Assembly: GCA_000702845.1 (NCBI GenBank)
Contig: JNKK01000004.1
Coordinates: 86,218-150,217 of the forward strand
Reading direction: 5' to 3'
Length of the DNA: 64,000 nt
Source of the DNA: Lachnospiraceae bacterium FE2018
GTDB taxonomy: Bacteria > Bacillota > Clostridia > Lachnospirales > Lachnospiraceae
Shown here: piece by piece, positions 52,604-63,200 of the stretch
Layout of the letters: each line of letters starts with the position of its first letter
Position numbering within the stretch: position 1 is the first letter of the stretch
Notes under the pieces: model-generated
What the model was told of the DNA's origin: nothing
What the model saw: the letters and a program-made list of their open reading frames with translations, nothing else
The model's database searches: none
Program-made: the position numbers and the translations under genes

Positions 52604-54109
52604 TTACTGCACTGTCACTTTACATTTCGCAAACTTACCATTCTGTGCATATGCATAGATTTTCGCGGTTCCTTTTCCGACTGCCTTAATCTTTCCTTTT
52701 TTCACTGTGGCAACATTCGGATTCGAGGATTCCCATCTGATGCTTCTGTGAACTTTTACTTTGAGCTTACCAATGTATGCTTTGGCTTTCAGCTTTTTAC
52801 TTGTTCCTTTTTTTAACGTCAGCTTCTTCTTCGAGATGGTTACTTTTTTATGATTGCCGTATTTTCCGCCTGCTGTCGCAATGTGCAGTGTTTTTGAAAC
52901 GGATACGGCATTGCCGTCTTTGACAGCAAGTACAATAAATTTATAGTATTTCCCTTTTCCCAGTTTTTTGAATGTGATTTTTGTTTTTCCCGTCTCGGCA
53001 AGTTTAAGATATTTATTTTTCCGCCCGCATTTGTTTCCGAAGATCATATAGGATGCTCCGGGAATCTTATTCCAGGTAATTGTGATGCTGTGCTTCGTTG
53101 TCTTCTTTTGCCGCGCCTGCAGCAGATGAAATACGGTTCCCGACGGACATTCATCGGATGTAGAATTCCTGATTGCCTCTTCTGCGGATTTCTGTCCGGA
53201 ATTCTTCTTGCCGGAGTTGTCCGGAACGATTTTCTCGCGATATCCGCAGACCGTACACTGTCCGTTTACCATCTTGTGCGGCGCCCATGATGTCTCGGCC
53301 GGCAGTTTACAGTACAGGCATTTTTTAATGCGATGTCCTGTTTCATTGATTTCGTATTCTTTATGACTGTGGGTACAGGGCTCAATTCTTGCATAGTGTG
53401 AAAACTGACATTCATGCGCACGTGCACTCTCGAGTACCGGATTATCTTTCAGAACAGAATCATTTGACCCGGCCTTTACACAGGCAAGATCATAGACCGT
53501 TAAATCCCCTTTGTTTGCAAGATTGGCTCCAATCGCCGGCACACTGCCGGTACCGCCTTTTGCGGTGACAATTCCCCCTGCAATCACGACAGTTCCGCCG
53601 CGCCCGCCACGGCCTGCACCGATTCCGGCCGCGTATGTGCCGCCGGTCGCGGTGACTTCTCCGCCGTTAATTGTAACCGGTCCAACATCCTTGGATCCCT
53701 CATCTGTACCGATTCCGGCGGAATGGACATCATTCGAACCATCACCCTGGGCAATCAGTTTCCCGGCGTCAGTGCGCTGCCCCCAGATCGTGAGATCCGC
53801 ATGATCCTTTGCCCTGACAAGAATCCCTTTATTTGCGTACATCGAGGCGCCGTCACACAGAATCAGGTTTACCTTACCCTTAACGGTCATGCTTCTGCTA
53901 AACGTGACATCTCTGTCGACGACATACCAGCCATCTTCCATTACAGTTGTTTCTTCCGTAACCGGTGTATAATCCGTACATTCACGCATGGATCCGTCCG
54001 GCGTCATATATCTGACAGGCGCCTGATCAGCGTTTACATGCAGTGGTGCCATGCTCAGGAACATCATGACACTCAGCAGGGTTGCCAGACTTCGTACTGC
54101 TGCTTTCAT
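52604..54109 (-). CDS. Secreted protein with glycine-rich repeat region and Fn3/Ig-like C-terminal module
   Basis: 501 residues, signal peptide (LATLLSVMMFLSMAPLHVNA). Residues about 70-215 form a parallel-beta-like region with repeated GG-turn motifs (GPVTINGGEVTATGGTYAAGIGAGRGG), as in carbohydrate-binding or adhesin stalks. A zinc-finger-like part follows (KKCLYCKLP, CTVCGY), then a C-terminal module of about 170 residues: an Fn3-like half (ITWNKIPGASYMIFGNKCGRKNK) and a Lys-rich Ig-like half (HRSIRWESSNPNVATVKKG). The same module ends the 1105-residue surface protein further right. GAGG lies just upstream of the ATG. Confidence 0.75.
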   Translation of the reverse strand: MKAAVRSLATLLSVMMFLSMAPLHVNADQAPVRYMTPDGSMRECTDYTPVTEETTVMEDGWYVVDRDVTFSRSMTVKGKVNLILCDGASMYANKGILVRAKDHADLTIWGQRTDAGKLIAQGDGSNDVHSAGIGTDEGSKDVGPVTINGGEVTATGGTYAAGIGAGRGGRGGTVVIAGGIVTAKGGTGSVPAIGANLANKGDLTVYDLACVKAGSNDSVLKDNPVLESARAHECQFSHYARIEPCTHSHKEYEINETGHRIKKCLYCKLPAETSWAPHKMVNGQCTVCGYREKIVPDNSGKKNSGQKSAEEAIRNSTSDECPSGTVFHLLQARQKKTTKHSITITWNKIPGASYMIFGNKCGRKNKYLKLAETGKTKITFKKLGKGKYYKFIVLAVKDGNAVSVSKTLHIATAGGKYGNHKKVTISKKKLTLKKGTSKKLKAKAYIGKLKVKVHRSIRWESSNPNVATVKKGKIKAVGKGTAKIYAYAQNGKFAKCKVTVQ

Positions 54110-54152
54110 AAAGGTACCTCATTTTTAAAAGTTCGACAGCCCGAAGGGCAGA

Positions 54153-55307
54153 TCATTTTTTAGCTCTTGTCGGGAAGAATCCGCCGCTCTCAAACTTAAC
54201 AGTGACTTTTTCCAGAAGTTCGCGAATCGGCAGATGCTGCGGACAGGCTTTCTCACACTGTCCGCATTTAATACAGTCGCTCGCTTTTCCGTGACCTGCA
54301 TGAACCAGATTGAAATAATATCCCACCTGGCTGGAGAAGCTCCCGGTCGTCCGCATAATACTGTTATACAGAGCAAAATACTGCGGAATCGCAATGTTTT
54401 TCGGACAGTCATGCGTACAGTAGGCACAGGCTGTACAGGGAACTGCCGTGTTGGCATTGATGATCTCTGTCACTTTCCGGATGATCTCCTCTTCTTCCGC
54501 ATTCAGCGGAACGAAGGAAGAAAACGTATCGCAGTTGTCCTGCACCTGTTCCATAGAATTCATACCGGACAACACACGGGCAACGCCCGGCTGGCTCGCC
54601 GCGTACCGGAATGCCCAGCTTGCGGCAGAAGCATCCGGAGCATATGCTTTCATCAGCTGTTCTGCCTCTTCCGGAATGTTTACCAGCGTTCCGCCTTTGC
54701 AGGGCTCCATTACGGTTACGGGTTTTCCGAAACGATTCGCAACGGCCAGACATTCCCGCCCCCGCACATTCGGCTGATCCATATCCACATAGTTGATCTG
54801 CAGCTGGACAAAGTCCAGACAGTCGCCGTATTCCTCCAGGATTTTTTCCAGCAGTTCCGGCGTATCATGGAATGACATTCCGGTGTGCAGGATCTTTCCC
54901 GCTTCCTTTTTCTTCTTCACGAAGTGGAACACATCATACTGCCGGCATTTCTCATACACATTCAGCCCCATGTTGTGCATCAGATAATAGTCAAAATAAT
55001 CCACGCCGCAGTTTGTAAGCTGCTCCTCAAAAATCGCCTCCAGATCCTCCGCGTCCTTGAAATCGCGGAGCGGCATTTTCGTCGCAAGCTCAAATTCTTC
55101 CCGTTTGTGACGTTCGACAAGCGTTCTTCTGACAGCCTTTTCACATTCATATCCATGATACGTGTATGCTGTGTCAAAATAGCGGAATCCCCTTGCCAGG
55201 AACGCGTCAAACAGGGACTCGATTTTATCATAATCAAATGTCTCAGGTCTTCCCTTCTCCAGAATCGGAAGACGCATGCACCCAAATCCAAACATCTGCT
55301 CTTTCAT
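54153..55307 (-). CDS. Aldo/keto reductase with C-terminal ferredoxin domain
   Basis: 384 residues. The N-terminal part is an aldo/keto reductase barrel (MFGFGCMRLPIL, YFDTAYTYHGYECEKAVR with the catalytic Tyr region, YLMHNMG). The C-terminal 90 residues carry two cluster motifs, CTACAYCTHDCPKNI and CIKCGQCEKACPQHLP, fitting two [4Fe-4S] clusters. Such fusions are common in anaerobic Clostridia and probably take electrons from ferredoxin; the substrate is unknown. AGGGGAATGTAATT precedes the ATG. It lies 58 bases upstream of the gap to the MATE gene, on the same strand. Confidence 0.9.
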   Translation of the reverse strand: MKEQMFGFGCMRLPILEKGRPETFDYDKIESLFDAFLARGFRYFDTAYTYHGYECEKAVRRTLVERHKREEFELATKMPLRDFKDAEDLEAIFEEQLTNCGVDYFDYYLMHNMGLNVYEKCRQYDVFHFVKKKKEAGKILHTGMSFHDTPELLEKILEEYGDCLDFVQLQINYVDMDQPNVRGRECLAVANRFGKPVTVMEPCKGGTLVNIPEEAEQLMKAYAPDASAASWAFRYAASQPGVARVLSGMNSMEQVQDNCDTFSSFVPLNAEEEEIIRKVTEIINANTAVPCTACAYCTHDCPKNIAIPQYFALYNSIMRTTGSFSSQVGYYFNLVHAGHGKASDCIKCGQCEKACPQHLPIRELLEKVTVKFESGGFFPTRAKK

Positions 55308-55365
55308 AATTACATTCCCCTTGTATAAACCTGTTAATCACTGCTCCGCTTTGCCCGGATCAGAA

Positions 55366-57177
55366 TCAGACATCTGCTGAAGAGATCCGGACGGTCAGAA
55401 CATTCAGACCGAGAAGATTCTGATACTGAATGTCATCTGCTATTGCATAGACAAGACGGATCCCTGCATTCCGCATTTTATCCTCCGGTTCCAGAACACC
55501 CAGTCTGTCTGAAGGATTAAACGGCACACAGTCATCCCTGATTCGCAGAAGAATCCCGTCATCCCGGCAGATCACCCGGATATCCGCCGAGTGATTCTTC
55601 TTTCTGTCTTTCCGGAAGCCGTGTGATACAACATTTCCGGCCATTTCTTCCAGTGCCAGTCCTGAAAAAAACGTCTCCCGTCTGTCCATCCCGTGCTGCC
55701 GGCAAAACTTGATTACAGCTTCCGAAACCGCCTCTACTTCCGTCATATTGCGCACTGTGATATCCAGACGATTCTCTGATGCGGCACCGAATGTATCCGG
55801 CAGTGCCAGCAGATCATCCATGTTGCGCGGAAACCGTTTCTTTTCCCAGTAAGAAAATGCCACAATCACGACCAGGCAGATAAAACCGTTCAGGATATTT
55901 GCCAGATACAGACCGTTCATTTTCATCAGCGGAATCAGGAACAGACTGGTTAAGGACACGCCCGCAAACCCGTCAACAACAGGCAGAACAATTGACATCA
56001 GGTGTTTCTGCGCAGACTGTGAGAAGCTCGCGAAACTCAGACTGATGACAGAAAGCGGCATACACAATGGCAGCATCCGGAAACCCATGACCGTCATATG
56101 ATAAACCGGATCGGAAGGATCCCGGTAAAACATCCGCGTTAAAGGAACGGCAAAGAGAATCAGAAGTACCGAAACACAGCACATCAGCGGAACTCCTTTA
56201 CGAACCACAACCCGCATGGTATCCACCACCGATCTCCTGTCTTCTTCACCGATGCTGATGCTGTAAAGCATCCGCTCTACCGCAATCATTCCGAACGGAA
56301 TCGCCCAGATAATGCTCAGGAAGGCATTGGACGCGGCAAAGGAAGAAAGTCCGCCTGAACCCACATATTTTATAATCAGCGCATTTACGAGAATGCATCT
56401 GAACATTTCAACAAACCGCGAAAGTGCACCGGCATATCCACGGCGGATAATCAGCAGCGCATCGTTCCGGCGGCATGCTTTCAGTGAAAATTTCAGATTC
56501 GCTTTTCTTGAAAGATAATAAACCGCCTGTACGCCGAAAAATGCCCATTCGCTGATCGACGTAGATAATCCGAGCCCGAATGTTCCCCACGGAATAATTA
56601 CGACAAATAAATAATTCATCACAATATTCATGGAAAAACACAGAATACCTGCTGCCGTTGTACGCCGGCTCTGATTCTCCAGAGACAGAAATGCAAACAG
56701 CTGCTGTCCGAGCACCAGCGCCGGTATTCCGACCGCCTGGCCGAGCAGGTACCGGTTAAACGCGGCGCACTCTGCAGCATCTTTCACCATGATTGCTGTC
56801 GCGCCTGTGGCGACGGCAAGCGCGATGATGACTGATGTCAGCACCGAGATACCGGCGGCGGTCAGAAGATCAACCGTAAATATACTGTGTGTTCTCTCCG
56901 GCTTTTTGACCAGATATTTTCCATACATCAGCTGTGATCCGCTTACCAGCATGAAGCTGATCGCATAAAGAAAATGTGTCATCGGCACAAAAAGGCCGAT
57001 CGCACTCATCGCATCCTGGCCAATCATGTTGCTGCCAAACAGACCGTCAATAATATTATTAACGGCATTGATCACGATCAGAAGAATCTGATATGGCAGC
57101 AGCCGGAAAAACAGGCCGGAAATAAGCTTAAAATCCGCTGAAGCAACAGTTTCATCAGGTGTTCTTTTTGTTTCCAT
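55366..57177 (-). CDS. MATE-family transporter fused to a GHKL/HATPase domain
   Basis: 603 residues. Residues about 15-440 form a MATE-type antiporter with about 12 helices (PYQILLIVINAVNNIIDGLFG, MTHFLYAISFMLVSGSQLM). After a helical link comes an ATP-binding domain of the RsbW/anti-sigma kinase type, at about 465-595, with the N-box LALEEMAGNVVSHGF and the G-box region IRDDCVPFNPSDR. The fusion suggests ATP or an anti-sigma-like partner acting on the transporter, but no partner gene is seen next to it. The start at 57177 follows GAGGTACATG; an ATG at 57180 is also possible. Confidence 0.82.
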   Translation of the reverse strand: METKRTPDETVASADFKLISGLFFRLLPYQILLIVINAVNNIIDGLFGSNMIGQDAMSAIGLFVPMTHFLYAISFMLVSGSQLMYGKYLVKKPERTHSIFTVDLLTAAGISVLTSVIIALAVATGATAIMVKDAAECAAFNRYLLGQAVGIPALVLGQQLFAFLSLENQSRRTTAAGILCFSMNIVMNYLFVVIIPWGTFGLGLSTSISEWAFFGVQAVYYLSRKANLKFSLKACRRNDALLIIRRGYAGALSRFVEMFRCILVNALIIKYVGSGGLSSFAASNAFLSIIWAIPFGMIAVERMLYSISIGEEDRRSVVDTMRVVVRKGVPLMCCVSVLLILFAVPLTRMFYRDPSDPVYHMTVMGFRMLPLCMPLSVISLSFASFSQSAQKHLMSIVLPVVDGFAGVSLTSLFLIPLMKMNGLYLANILNGFICLVVIVAFSYWEKKRFPRNMDDLLALPDTFGAASENRLDITVRNMTEVEAVSEAVIKFCRQHGMDRRETFFSGLALEEMAGNVVSHGFRKDRKKNHSADIRVICRDDGILLRIRDDCVPFNPSDRLGVLEPEDKMRNAGIRLVYAIADDIQYQNLLGLNVLTVRISSADV

Positions 57178-57264
57178 CATGTACCTCTGAAAAACCGGGA
57201 TATTCTGCAGCAGAAATCTGTTACTGAACACCCCGGCTGAAAAACCATCTGCAAATCCATCAAC

Positions 57265-57293
57265 ATTTTAACATGATTGGAGTTATCTCACAA
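57265..57293 (-). promoter_or_regulatory. Probable promoter of the MATE-HATPase gene
   Basis: Minus strand -35 TTGTGA (57293-57288), 17-base spacer, -10 TAAAAT (57270-57265). It lies about 90 bases before the ATG, after the YitT-type gene. Confidence 0.6.
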
Positions 57294-57304
57294 AGGAAAA
57301 CAGA

Positions 57305-58165
57305 TCAGTCCTTCTGCGGAACATAGAATTTTCCGCGAAGTTCTGTCGTACGGATGGAATTAACAAATGCATGTTCATCGACTTCCTTCACGGCCTGAAT
57401 CACCTGCTTGCTTTCCCTGCCGGATATAACAGAGTAGACCACAAAGCGTTCCTGATGTCCGTAGGAACCCTCTCCCTGTATGATCGTCGCACCGTGATGG
57501 CACGCCTCGTCAATCGCCCGGCAGATCTCCTCCGGCTGATTCGTAACAATGAACAGCGTCTGCTGCTGATAACTGCGGTACAGGAGATGCAGAATCTGTG
57601 TAGAAACAAACTGAAAAATAATGGAGTACAGGGCTTTTTCCCATCCGAACAGCAGGCCGGCTGTCAACAGGATTACAACGTTGATGCCCAGGACCAGGTT
57701 AAAAGAATCTGCTCCGCTTTTCTGAGAGAAAAAGATTGCCAGAAAGTCCGTTCCGCCAGAGGTCGCATCGACCAGAAGACACATACTGATCGCAACGCCG
57801 TTCAGAATCCCGCCGAACACACTGATCAGCAGATAATCGTATGTCAGGGAAAGGGAAGGAATCAAGTCCACGAAAAAGCCGCTCAAAACAATCATCACAA
57901 GAGAAAGAAGCGTAAACTTCTTTCCGATGTAGCGCCACCCGATGTAAACAGGGATCGCGTTCAGAAGAATGTTGATCAGCGAATACGGCACTTCGATTGC
58001 AAAAAACATCAGAAATATGCGCTGAACCAGAATGGTAATACCGGTTGCGCCGCCCGGATAAAGGCCGCCCGCGCGCACAAATGTCTTGATGTTGACTGCC
58101 ATCAGAAGTGCTGCCAGTATCACAACAATCAGTCTTTTGATATCTTTTCTTGCGTTAAACTTCAT
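57305..58165 (-). CDS. YitT family membrane protein (DUF161/DUF2179)
   Basis: 286 residues, about five helices in the first 200 residues (DUF161-type YitT core: GGLYPGGATGITILVQRIF, SGGTDFLAIFFSQKSGADSF) and a C-terminal cytoplasmic DUF2179 domain (GATIIQGEGSYGHQERFVVYSV). YitT proteins have unknown function. AAAG near the ATG is a weak ribosome binding site. It lies 14 bases downstream of the YARHG lipoprotein gene and is likely co-transcribed with it. Confidence 0.88.
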   Translation of the reverse strand: MKFNARKDIKRLIVVILAALLMAVNIKTFVRAGGLYPGGATGITILVQRIFLMFFAIEVPYSLINILLNAIPVYIGWRYIGKKFTLLSLVMIVLSGFFVDLIPSLSLTYDYLLISVFGGILNGVAISMCLLVDATSGGTDFLAIFFSQKSGADSFNLVLGINVVILLTAGLLFGWEKALYSIIFQFVSTQILHLLYRSYQQQTLFIVTNQPEEICRAIDEACHHGATIIQGEGSYGHQERFVVYSVISGRESKQVIQAVKEVDEHAFVNSIRTTELRGKFYVPQKD

Positions 58166-58179
58166 TGCACAACTTCTTT

Positions 58180-60015
58180 CTATTTATGACCCTGCAAAAA
58201 ATCAACGTTTTTCTTCTCAATATTGGAAAATGATGCCGTAATCTGATCCATGTTGTCTGTCACGGGGCTGTACCAGTCATACTGGAAAAACCAGCGTCTG
58301 ATTTCGTCTTTTTTAAAGTTATAACCGTGCCGCGCATAAATCTCGTTGATTGCAAGCTGGATCTGGTCTGAGGAGAGTCCGGCCAGATCGGCATCTGTAA
58401 GGAGTCGTGTACTGCTTTCCGGGAGAATCTGTCCGTCGTTAACGGATGCGGATCCCGCCGCGGAGGAATCTGACGAAACTCCGGATGATGTGTCTTTCTC
58501 ACCCGAAAAACCGCACTGCGTGTTCACGTTATACAGACCGTAACAAGGCAGTTCTGACGGAATGGATGACCATGCGCGCGGCATGGCAAGCCAGTCCAGG
58601 AACTCCTGCGGCATACCGGCTGTCGGGGCACCCGGCAGATAAAGCAGGAACGTCCCGCCGCCTTCCAGTCCGTACGCGTCAGTGTAATGATACCGCACAC
58701 CTTCTTGAATTGACGAAGTATCTACCGGGTTTTCATAGGTCAGGTCGGCAAGTTTCATGGAATATTCATACGTGCCTGTTTTCTGCACGTCTGTAAAACG
58801 GCCGGTGAAATTACAGACCTCGACGGTACCGTTCGGATAATCCGCACCGATATCTCCCATGTTTGAATCGTGAAAACTGCCGTAAAAACTTCCGTCTGCA
58901 TTCATCTTCATATCTGTAGACCAGCCGCCGGCTCCGCTGGAAAACCAGAATTCCGAAGGAAGATCCGCGAATATTGCAGAAGGATCCTGCGCGTCCGTAC
59001 CGCCGGCAGAACCGTCTGTGTTATCACTGGCTTTGCCGCCGGCTGCGGCTGCGCCCTGAGAAAGCAGGTACTGCTCCGCATCGGCATAGGACATCGACAA
59101 GGCGCCGTCCCGGTCGAACGCTGCGCGCATCACATCATCAGGCGCACTGCTGAACATCACGATTTCCGTCAGGCCGGCATGCAGCGCATCCAGTTCTTTC
59201 TGATATTCTGCTTCAGAGACACTGCTTCCATCCAGATAGTAATCTTTGTAGGTTCGGTTGTAATCTTCCGGCTCCGGCCCCTGTTTCAGACACAGATGAC
59301 TGCTGCGCGTCAGTTTTCCGTTCTCTTCTTTAAAGAAAGAAATCTCATCTGTCCAGTTTTCATCACCAAAACTGGCATATGCATAAAGTGTTTTCCCGGT
59401 GTTTTCCCGGAAAAGACAATAATAAAAACCACCGCCGGCCTGAATGTCCCAGGTATCACTGTAGAGATTCTCCAGCCGTCCGTTCCGCCAGGTATCGATC
59501 AGCAGACGCGTGACATAAATTTTATCGCCGGTGCCCGGATTCTGCTGTCCGGCCACATAAATCAGTTCCGGCAGTTCATCTCCGGTAATATCCGTAACTG
59601 CAATCGGCTGGCGGATCCAGTTCGACTCCTGCCCGTAATCCTTTACAGAACGCATCTGCCAGTCGTACGCAAGAATCATATCCTTTTCAGCCTGCAGCGT
59701 CTTCAGATAAGCGGCATACATCTCTGCCGGTCCGTCCTGTCCGCTTTTCGCCGCAGAATCTGCTGCAATTCCGGAACCCACGCCGGCATCCGTTCTCTGC
59801 TCCATGACTTCGCCGGCATCTGTTTCCTGCTTCGATCCTGACTGCTCTTCTATCTTTGCACCAGTCTGTGCGCCGTCTTCTGAATTCCCCGCAGAAACGG
59901 CACCCGCATCCGCAGAACTGCTGCCCCCTGTCGGAGAAGTCTGATCTGCACTGTCCCCGCAGCCTGTCATCATAAGCAGAATCATAATCAGAATCACAGC
60001 GTAAAGCTTTCTCAT
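58180..60015 (-). CDS. Lipoprotein with C-terminal YARHG domain
   Basis: 611 residues, lipoprotein signal with lipobox LMMTGCGDS (cysteine at about residue 19). A long low-complexity Ser/Gly/Glu/Ala stretch follows (about 25-100), then a region with VTDITGDELPELIYVAGQQ, which looks like a VCBS/FG-GAP-type repeat, and a C-terminal YARHG domain (QLAINEIYARHGYNFKKDEI). YARHG domains are extracellular and common in Clostridia; their ligand is not established. AGAGGGG lies upstream of the ATG. It heads a unit with the YitT-type gene. Confidence 0.85.
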   Translation of the reverse strand: MRKLYAVILIMILLMMTGCGDSADQTSPTGGSSSADAGAVSAGNSEDGAQTGAKIEEQSGSKQETDAGEVMEQRTDAGVGSGIAADSAAKSGQDGPAEMYAAYLKTLQAEKDMILAYDWQMRSVKDYGQESNWIRQPIAVTDITGDELPELIYVAGQQNPGTGDKIYVTRLLIDTWRNGRLENLYSDTWDIQAGGGFYYCLFRENTGKTLYAYASFGDENWTDEISFFKEENGKLTRSSHLCLKQGPEPEDYNRTYKDYYLDGSSVSEAEYQKELDALHAGLTEIVMFSSAPDDVMRAAFDRDGALSMSYADAEQYLLSQGAAAAGGKASDNTDGSAGGTDAQDPSAIFADLPSEFWFSSGAGGWSTDMKMNADGSFYGSFHDSNMGDIGADYPNGTVEVCNFTGRFTDVQKTGTYEYSMKLADLTYENPVDTSSIQEGVRYHYTDAYGLEGGGTFLLYLPGAPTAGMPQEFLDWLAMPRAWSSIPSELPCYGLYNVNTQCGFSGEKDTSSGVSSDSSAAGSASVNDGQILPESSTRLLTDADLAGLSSDQIQLAINEIYARHGYNFKKDEIRRWFFQYDWYSPVTDNMDQITASFSNIEKKNVDFLQGHK

Positions 60016-60050
60016 ACGTTTTTCACCCCTCTTCCAGGATTCTTTCTCTC

Positions 60051-60079
60051 ATCATATTCCTGAATTGAGAATCCATCAA
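60051..60079 (-). promoter_or_regulatory. Probable promoter of the YARHG lipoprotein
   Basis: Minus strand -35 TTGATG (60079-60074), 17-base spacer, -10 TATGAT (60056-60051), 36 bases before the ATG. Confidence 0.65.
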
Positions 60080-60210
60080 GTATTTACCGCCTGAAATCTG
60101 GATGTACACAAAAAACTTTTTGCAATCCTGTTAAATCATGTTAATAATGCCCTGCCCGCCTTGTACCTGTGTTAAAATATTTCTCAACAAATCCATTGCG
60201 CACCGATTAC

Positions 60211-60263
60211 AAACAGATCTGTTTTACACTTCAGAAAAACGTATCATAGGAAAACGTATCATA
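60211..60263 (+). promoter_or_regulatory. Palindrome and 13-bp direct repeat upstream of the surface protein
   Basis: The 262-base gap between the divergent lipoprotein and surface-protein genes holds a perfect 14-bp palindrome, AAACAGATCTGTTT (60211-60224), and a direct repeat AAAACGTATCATA at 60236-60248 and 60251-60263 (15-bp period), ending four bases before the AGGAG ribosome binding site. I see no clear -35/-10 pair for the plus-strand gene. Both structures could bind a regulator. Confidence 0.5.
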
Positions 60264-60277
60264 TAAGGAGAAGCAGC

Positions 60278-63200
60278 ATGAAAAAAATACTGGCTTTGTT
60301 AATTTGTTTTATCCTTTTACTTTCTGCAGGAGGGGTGAATTCTGTCTTTGCGGTTGCACCGCCGGACCAGAGTTCTTCCGGTTCTGCAGAAGAAGCTGAA
60401 GCAAAGGCGGCGCTTGAGGCCGCTGAGCAGGCGGCCCTTGCCGCGGCAGATCAGCTGGCGGAAGCTGAAGCGGCGTTTGAAGCTGCAAAAACTGCTGCCG
60501 AACAGGCGGCAGAACAGCTCACTGAAAAAAGTGAAGCATATGACACTGCCGCTGCTTCTGCTGCGGAAGCAGCTTCTGCACTGGAACAGGCGGCTGCAGC
60601 CAGAGAACAGACGGCGGCAGATCTTCAGTCTGCCCGTGAAGCTTATGACGCGGTAAAAGATCTTACCCCGGATGAAATGCCGGAAGTGATTGCCGCAAAA
60701 GAAGAACTGGAAGCCGCGCAGGCAGCAGCTGCCGAGGCTCAGGCCGTTCAGGCGGAAGCAAACAGCGCCGCCGAGGCGGCAAGGGCTGCTTATGAAGAAG
60801 CAAATGCCGCACATGAAGCTGCTTTAAGAGCATTTTTTAATGCACAGGAAGCTGTTAGAAATGCAAGGACAAACGCCACACAAAAAAACAGAGCCCTTTC
60901 CGCCGCAGTTGCTGAACGCAGCAATGCGCAGGCGGCTGTAACGGCTGCGCAGGAATCCCTGAACGCAGCAGAAGCAGATCTGGCTGCCGCACAAGATTCC
61001 CTCACTGCAGCGCAGGCTGAGAAAACGGAGGCCGAGGCTGACCTCGCAGACAAAACATCTGCCCGGGACCAGGCGCAGGAGGCACTTACTGCCGCCGCAG
61101 ATAATAAAAATACTGCAGCGCAGGAAAAAAATGACGCTGAAGCTGCGCTCGCTTATTATCAGACTGAAATGGCCGGCCTTCTGGATTCGTATCATTTTTT
61201 CTGCTGGCTCGCGCAGCAGGACAGTCAGAGTCAGACTGTAAGGGACAGTGCCGCGGCAGCAGCAAGACTGATCCACAATGAGGTAACTGCTGCAGACCGC
61301 TCTGCGGCCGCGCAGATCATGAACAACGGATCTGTTTCTTCTCACTTCAGCAACAAGACCTATGACGAAATCATCGGAAGCACTTCCATCGGCGCCAACG
61401 GAGACGCCACATCGTGGGAGAATTTTAAATACGCCCTGGACCTTCTGGAACGCGGAAACACCGGTTACCGGGCGCAGGAATCCCTTCCGGCTCTTACGGT
61501 CTCCAGTGTGATGATGGCCATGGGAGAAATCAATGCAAACTGGCAGAGAACGCTTTCCGGAATTGCACATTCTTCTGCCTTTCTCGCGCTTGAAAATCTT
61601 GCGTCAAGAGGATTGGGCAGTTCCGGCGGCACACCTCCGTTCATGCAATATGATCCGTACAGCGGCTGGTACACGCAGGAAAAACGAGTCTATGACTGGG
61701 GTGTCGCCCAGGGCTTAAGCACAGATACCGACGACTGGACCGACGACCAGATTGCTGCCTGCGCCGAAGCACTCAGCCTTAAGCTGGATAAAATTCAAAC
61801 AGGCCACTATCTCACACTGACGGACCGGAACGGCGGAACAACGTGTCTGACCTCCGGCTTTGGCTATGTGAACTGGAGTGAATATGAAGAATCTATTTAC
61901 GATGAAGAGTCTATTTACTGGGCATATGAACGCTACAGTCAGATGTTTGGATTCGACAGCTCCTATGCAAATGGAACGGATGGCATTCCGGTAAGTTCGT
62001 ATCAGGCACTGGCAACCGCCTATGAAGAAAGTATATCTGCGAGAGAAACGGAACTGCAGGCAGATGTCGATGAGAAAACACAACGCGTCGCCGAAGCAGA
62101 AGCCGCGTATCTGCAGGCACAGAATGCTCTGACAGAAGCTGAAGCCGCACTGGAAACTGCCGCGGGAGAGCTGGAAGCAAAAACACAGGCGCTGGAAGAA
62201 GCTGCCGCAGCTGTGCCTGCAGCGGAAGCAGCCCGGGATGCTGCTGCCGAAGCACTCAACACTGCCAACAGCACATTGGCAGAAAAAAATGCCGCGGTAA
62301 CATCTGCACAGCAGGCCTTAACCGAGGCACAGGAAGCTTTGCGTGCAGCCCAGGAGGATCTTAACGAAAAAACAGAGGCAAACAGAGTTGCAGGCGAAGC
62401 CCTGAATGCCGCCCGACAGGTAAGTGACCAGGCGGAACAGGCTCTCCGCACAGCGAACCAGGCATCCAGAGATGCACAGGCTGTTGTTGTGGAGAAGCAA
62501 AACGCACTGAATCAGGCCATTGAAAATGCACCGGTTGTTGTAAATGAACGTAAACAGGCGTTTGATGCCGCGGAAGCGGCAGATAATCTGGCCTCTGCTG
62601 CCCTGTCTGACGCACAGGCGGCAAAAGACGCGGCTGAAACCGCGCTCGCGACTGCGCTCAGCGAAAAAACAACAGCCGAAACCAATTACCAGAATGCACA
62701 GCAGCTTCTTGAAACCCGCACCGGTGAAAAAGAGACCGCCGTACAGAAAAAGACAGAAGCCGAAACTGCCCTTGCTGCCGCGCAGCAGGCGTACAATGAC
62801 ATCATAAATGCGAATCAGCCGGATCCGGATGATCCATCCGGTACAGGACAGGAAGAACAGCCGGATTCAGGAAGTACACCCGGCAGTTCCGGTAATTCTA
62901 ACGGCAATCCGGGCACCGGTACTGCACAGGCAATTGCAAGGAAAGAAGCGTCAGATCCGCTGTCTCTGAAAAATATGGAAAAACAGCTTCTGAATGACAC
63001 AAACAGTGACAAGGACGGCAGCGATTCCGTATTTGGTGTTCTTCAGGCGAAAGCATCAAAAGTATCTGCAAAGCAGATCAAAGTTTCCTGGAAAGCCGTT
63101 CCGGGCTGCAGATATCTGATTTACGGAAATGCATGCGGCAGGAAGAACAAGATGGTGAAACTTGCTGAAACCACAAAAACATCTGCCGCGATCGGAACCA

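Noticed and set aside
60824..61570. 248-codon minus-strand frame inside the surface-protein gene
   Set aside because: Caused by the Ala-rich repeated codons of the coiled coil; no start signal or family match.
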